A stretch of 64,000 nt of DNA, taken from positions 186,001 to 250,000 of the forward strand of contig CAVYKN010000010.1 of NCBI GenBank assembly GCA_963769115.1. Direction: 5' to 3'. The notes under the pieces are model-generated. The model worked only from the letters and a program-made list of their open reading frames with translations. It searched no databases and was not told where the DNA came from. Of this stretch, positions 63,621 to 64,000 are shown piece after piece; position 1 is the stretch's first letter, and each line of letters begins with the position of its first letter. Made by a program: the position numbers and the translations under genes. The stretch is from DASTFY01 sp963769115 (GTDB taxonomy: Bacteria > Actinomycetota > Acidimicrobiia > Acidimicrobiales > Ilumatobacteraceae).

Positions 63621-64000
63621 ATGGCCACCGTCGACCGGGTCCTGCCGTGGCGGCGGCACGCCCCGATCCCGGCCGACGAGATCGCTCCGGTCGTCGACGC
63701 TTTCCGCCATCGCCATCCGAAGGCGCCCATCGCCACGATCGTGCGGGCCTACGAGGTGGCGGCGGAGGCGCACGAGCACCAGTACCGCAAGAGCGGGGAG
63801 AAGTACATCAACCACCCGATCGCGGTGGCCAAGGTCGTCGCCGACATCGGCCTGGACGACACGACGGTGGCTGCCGCGCTGCTGCACGACGCCGCTGAGG
63901 ACACCGAGATCACCGTCGCCGAGATCGAGGAGTGGTTCGGGCCTGAGGTAGCTCAGATCGTCGACGGCGTCACGAAGCTGGAGCGCATCCGCTTCGACTC
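63621..64000 (+). CDS. rel: RelA/SpoT-family (p)ppGpp synthetase/hydrolase, N-terminal part
   Basis: The gene runs out of the window after about 126 codons. The visible part is the start of the HD hydrolase domain: AYEVAAEAHEHQYRKSGEKYINHPIAVA, then DTTVAAALLHDAAEDTEIT with the HD motif, and EIEEWFGPEVAQIVDGVTKLERI. This is the bifunctional stringent-response enzyme usual for actinobacteria; the synthetase and regulatory domains are not visible. GGGGAGGAG precedes ATG 63621. Confidence 0.95.
   Translation, partial: MATVDRVLPWRRHAPIPADEIAPVVDAFRHRHPKAPIATIVRAYEVAAEAHEHQYRKSGEKYINHPIAVAKVVADIGLDDTTVAAALLHDAAEDTEITVAEIEEWFGPEVAQIVDGVTKLERIRFD

Overview
The window is very GC-rich and densely coded on both strands, with many 4-bp ATGA/GTGA start-stop overlaps. 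It looks like the chromosome of a high-GC actinobacterium. The core block (pdxS-pdxT-yebC ... ruvC-ruvA-ruvB ... queA-tgt-yajC-secD-secF-apt-rel), a PimA-type mannosyltransferase, a LemA/HtpX pair and a PAP2-kinase fusion beside a UbiB-type kinase suggest the Acidimicrobiia. That placement is inference, because no rRNA or other marker lies in the window. I saw no tRNA, rRNA, CRISPR array, prophage or recognisable insertion sequence.

Layout. 1-7 kb (minus strand): an envelope cluster with an OsmF-like lipoprotein, a PAP2-kinase fusion, an ABC1/UbiB kinase and a membrane protein cut by the window edge, plus a Thr/Pro-rich membrane protein. 7-14 kb: PaaX-like regulator, fatty acid desaturase, luciferase-like oxidoreductase, PimA-like glycosyltransferase, LemA, HtpX and a DUF3048 lipoprotein. 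14-22 kb: vitamin B6 synthase (pdxS/pdxT), yebC, methyltransferase, AlkZ-like protein, peroxiredoxin, secreted protease and a CoxE-like VWA protein. 22.5-40.4 kb: an aromatic-degradation island. 40-47 kb: DUF899 protein, threonine-dehydratase-like enzyme, membrane alpha/beta hydrolase, and an FAD oxidoreductase paired with an ECF41-type sigma factor. 47.6-49.8 kb: ruvCAB. 49.9-56.8 kb: a giant frame-broken regulator (BTAD, kinase, nSTAND NTPase, membrane helix, beta-propeller) divergent from a propeller lipoprotein. 56.8-64 kb: dienelactone hydrolase, queA, tgt, yajC-secD-secF, apt and the start of rel.

The aromatic island is the most interesting part. One operon (22.6-28.3 kb) encodes both subunits of a hydroquinone 1,2-dioxygenase, a 4-hydroxymuconic semialdehyde dehydrogenase, CatI/CatJ 3-oxoadipate CoA-transferase and maleylacetate reductase. 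It lies divergent from an IclR regulator, with a 17-bp near-perfect palindrome between them. A second operon (32.3-40.4 kb) encodes a complete Liv-type ABC importer with a P450 inside it, then a PcaF-like thiolase and a hydroxyquinol 1,2-dioxygenase. A third, opposite operon (32.1-28.3 kb) encodes a cyclase-family hydrolase, a cupin, two short-chain dehydrogenases and a second IclR. Together they describe uptake of a small aromatic, an unknown upper pathway, two ring-cleavage entries meeting at maleylacetate, and conversion to succinyl-CoA plus acetyl-CoA.

At least eight otherwise ordinary genes carry apparent single-base frameshifts, including pdxT. The regulator at 53.4-55.1 kb carries many. 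Most look like consensus errors of a draft assembly, but true decay of the regulator cannot be excluded from sequence alone.
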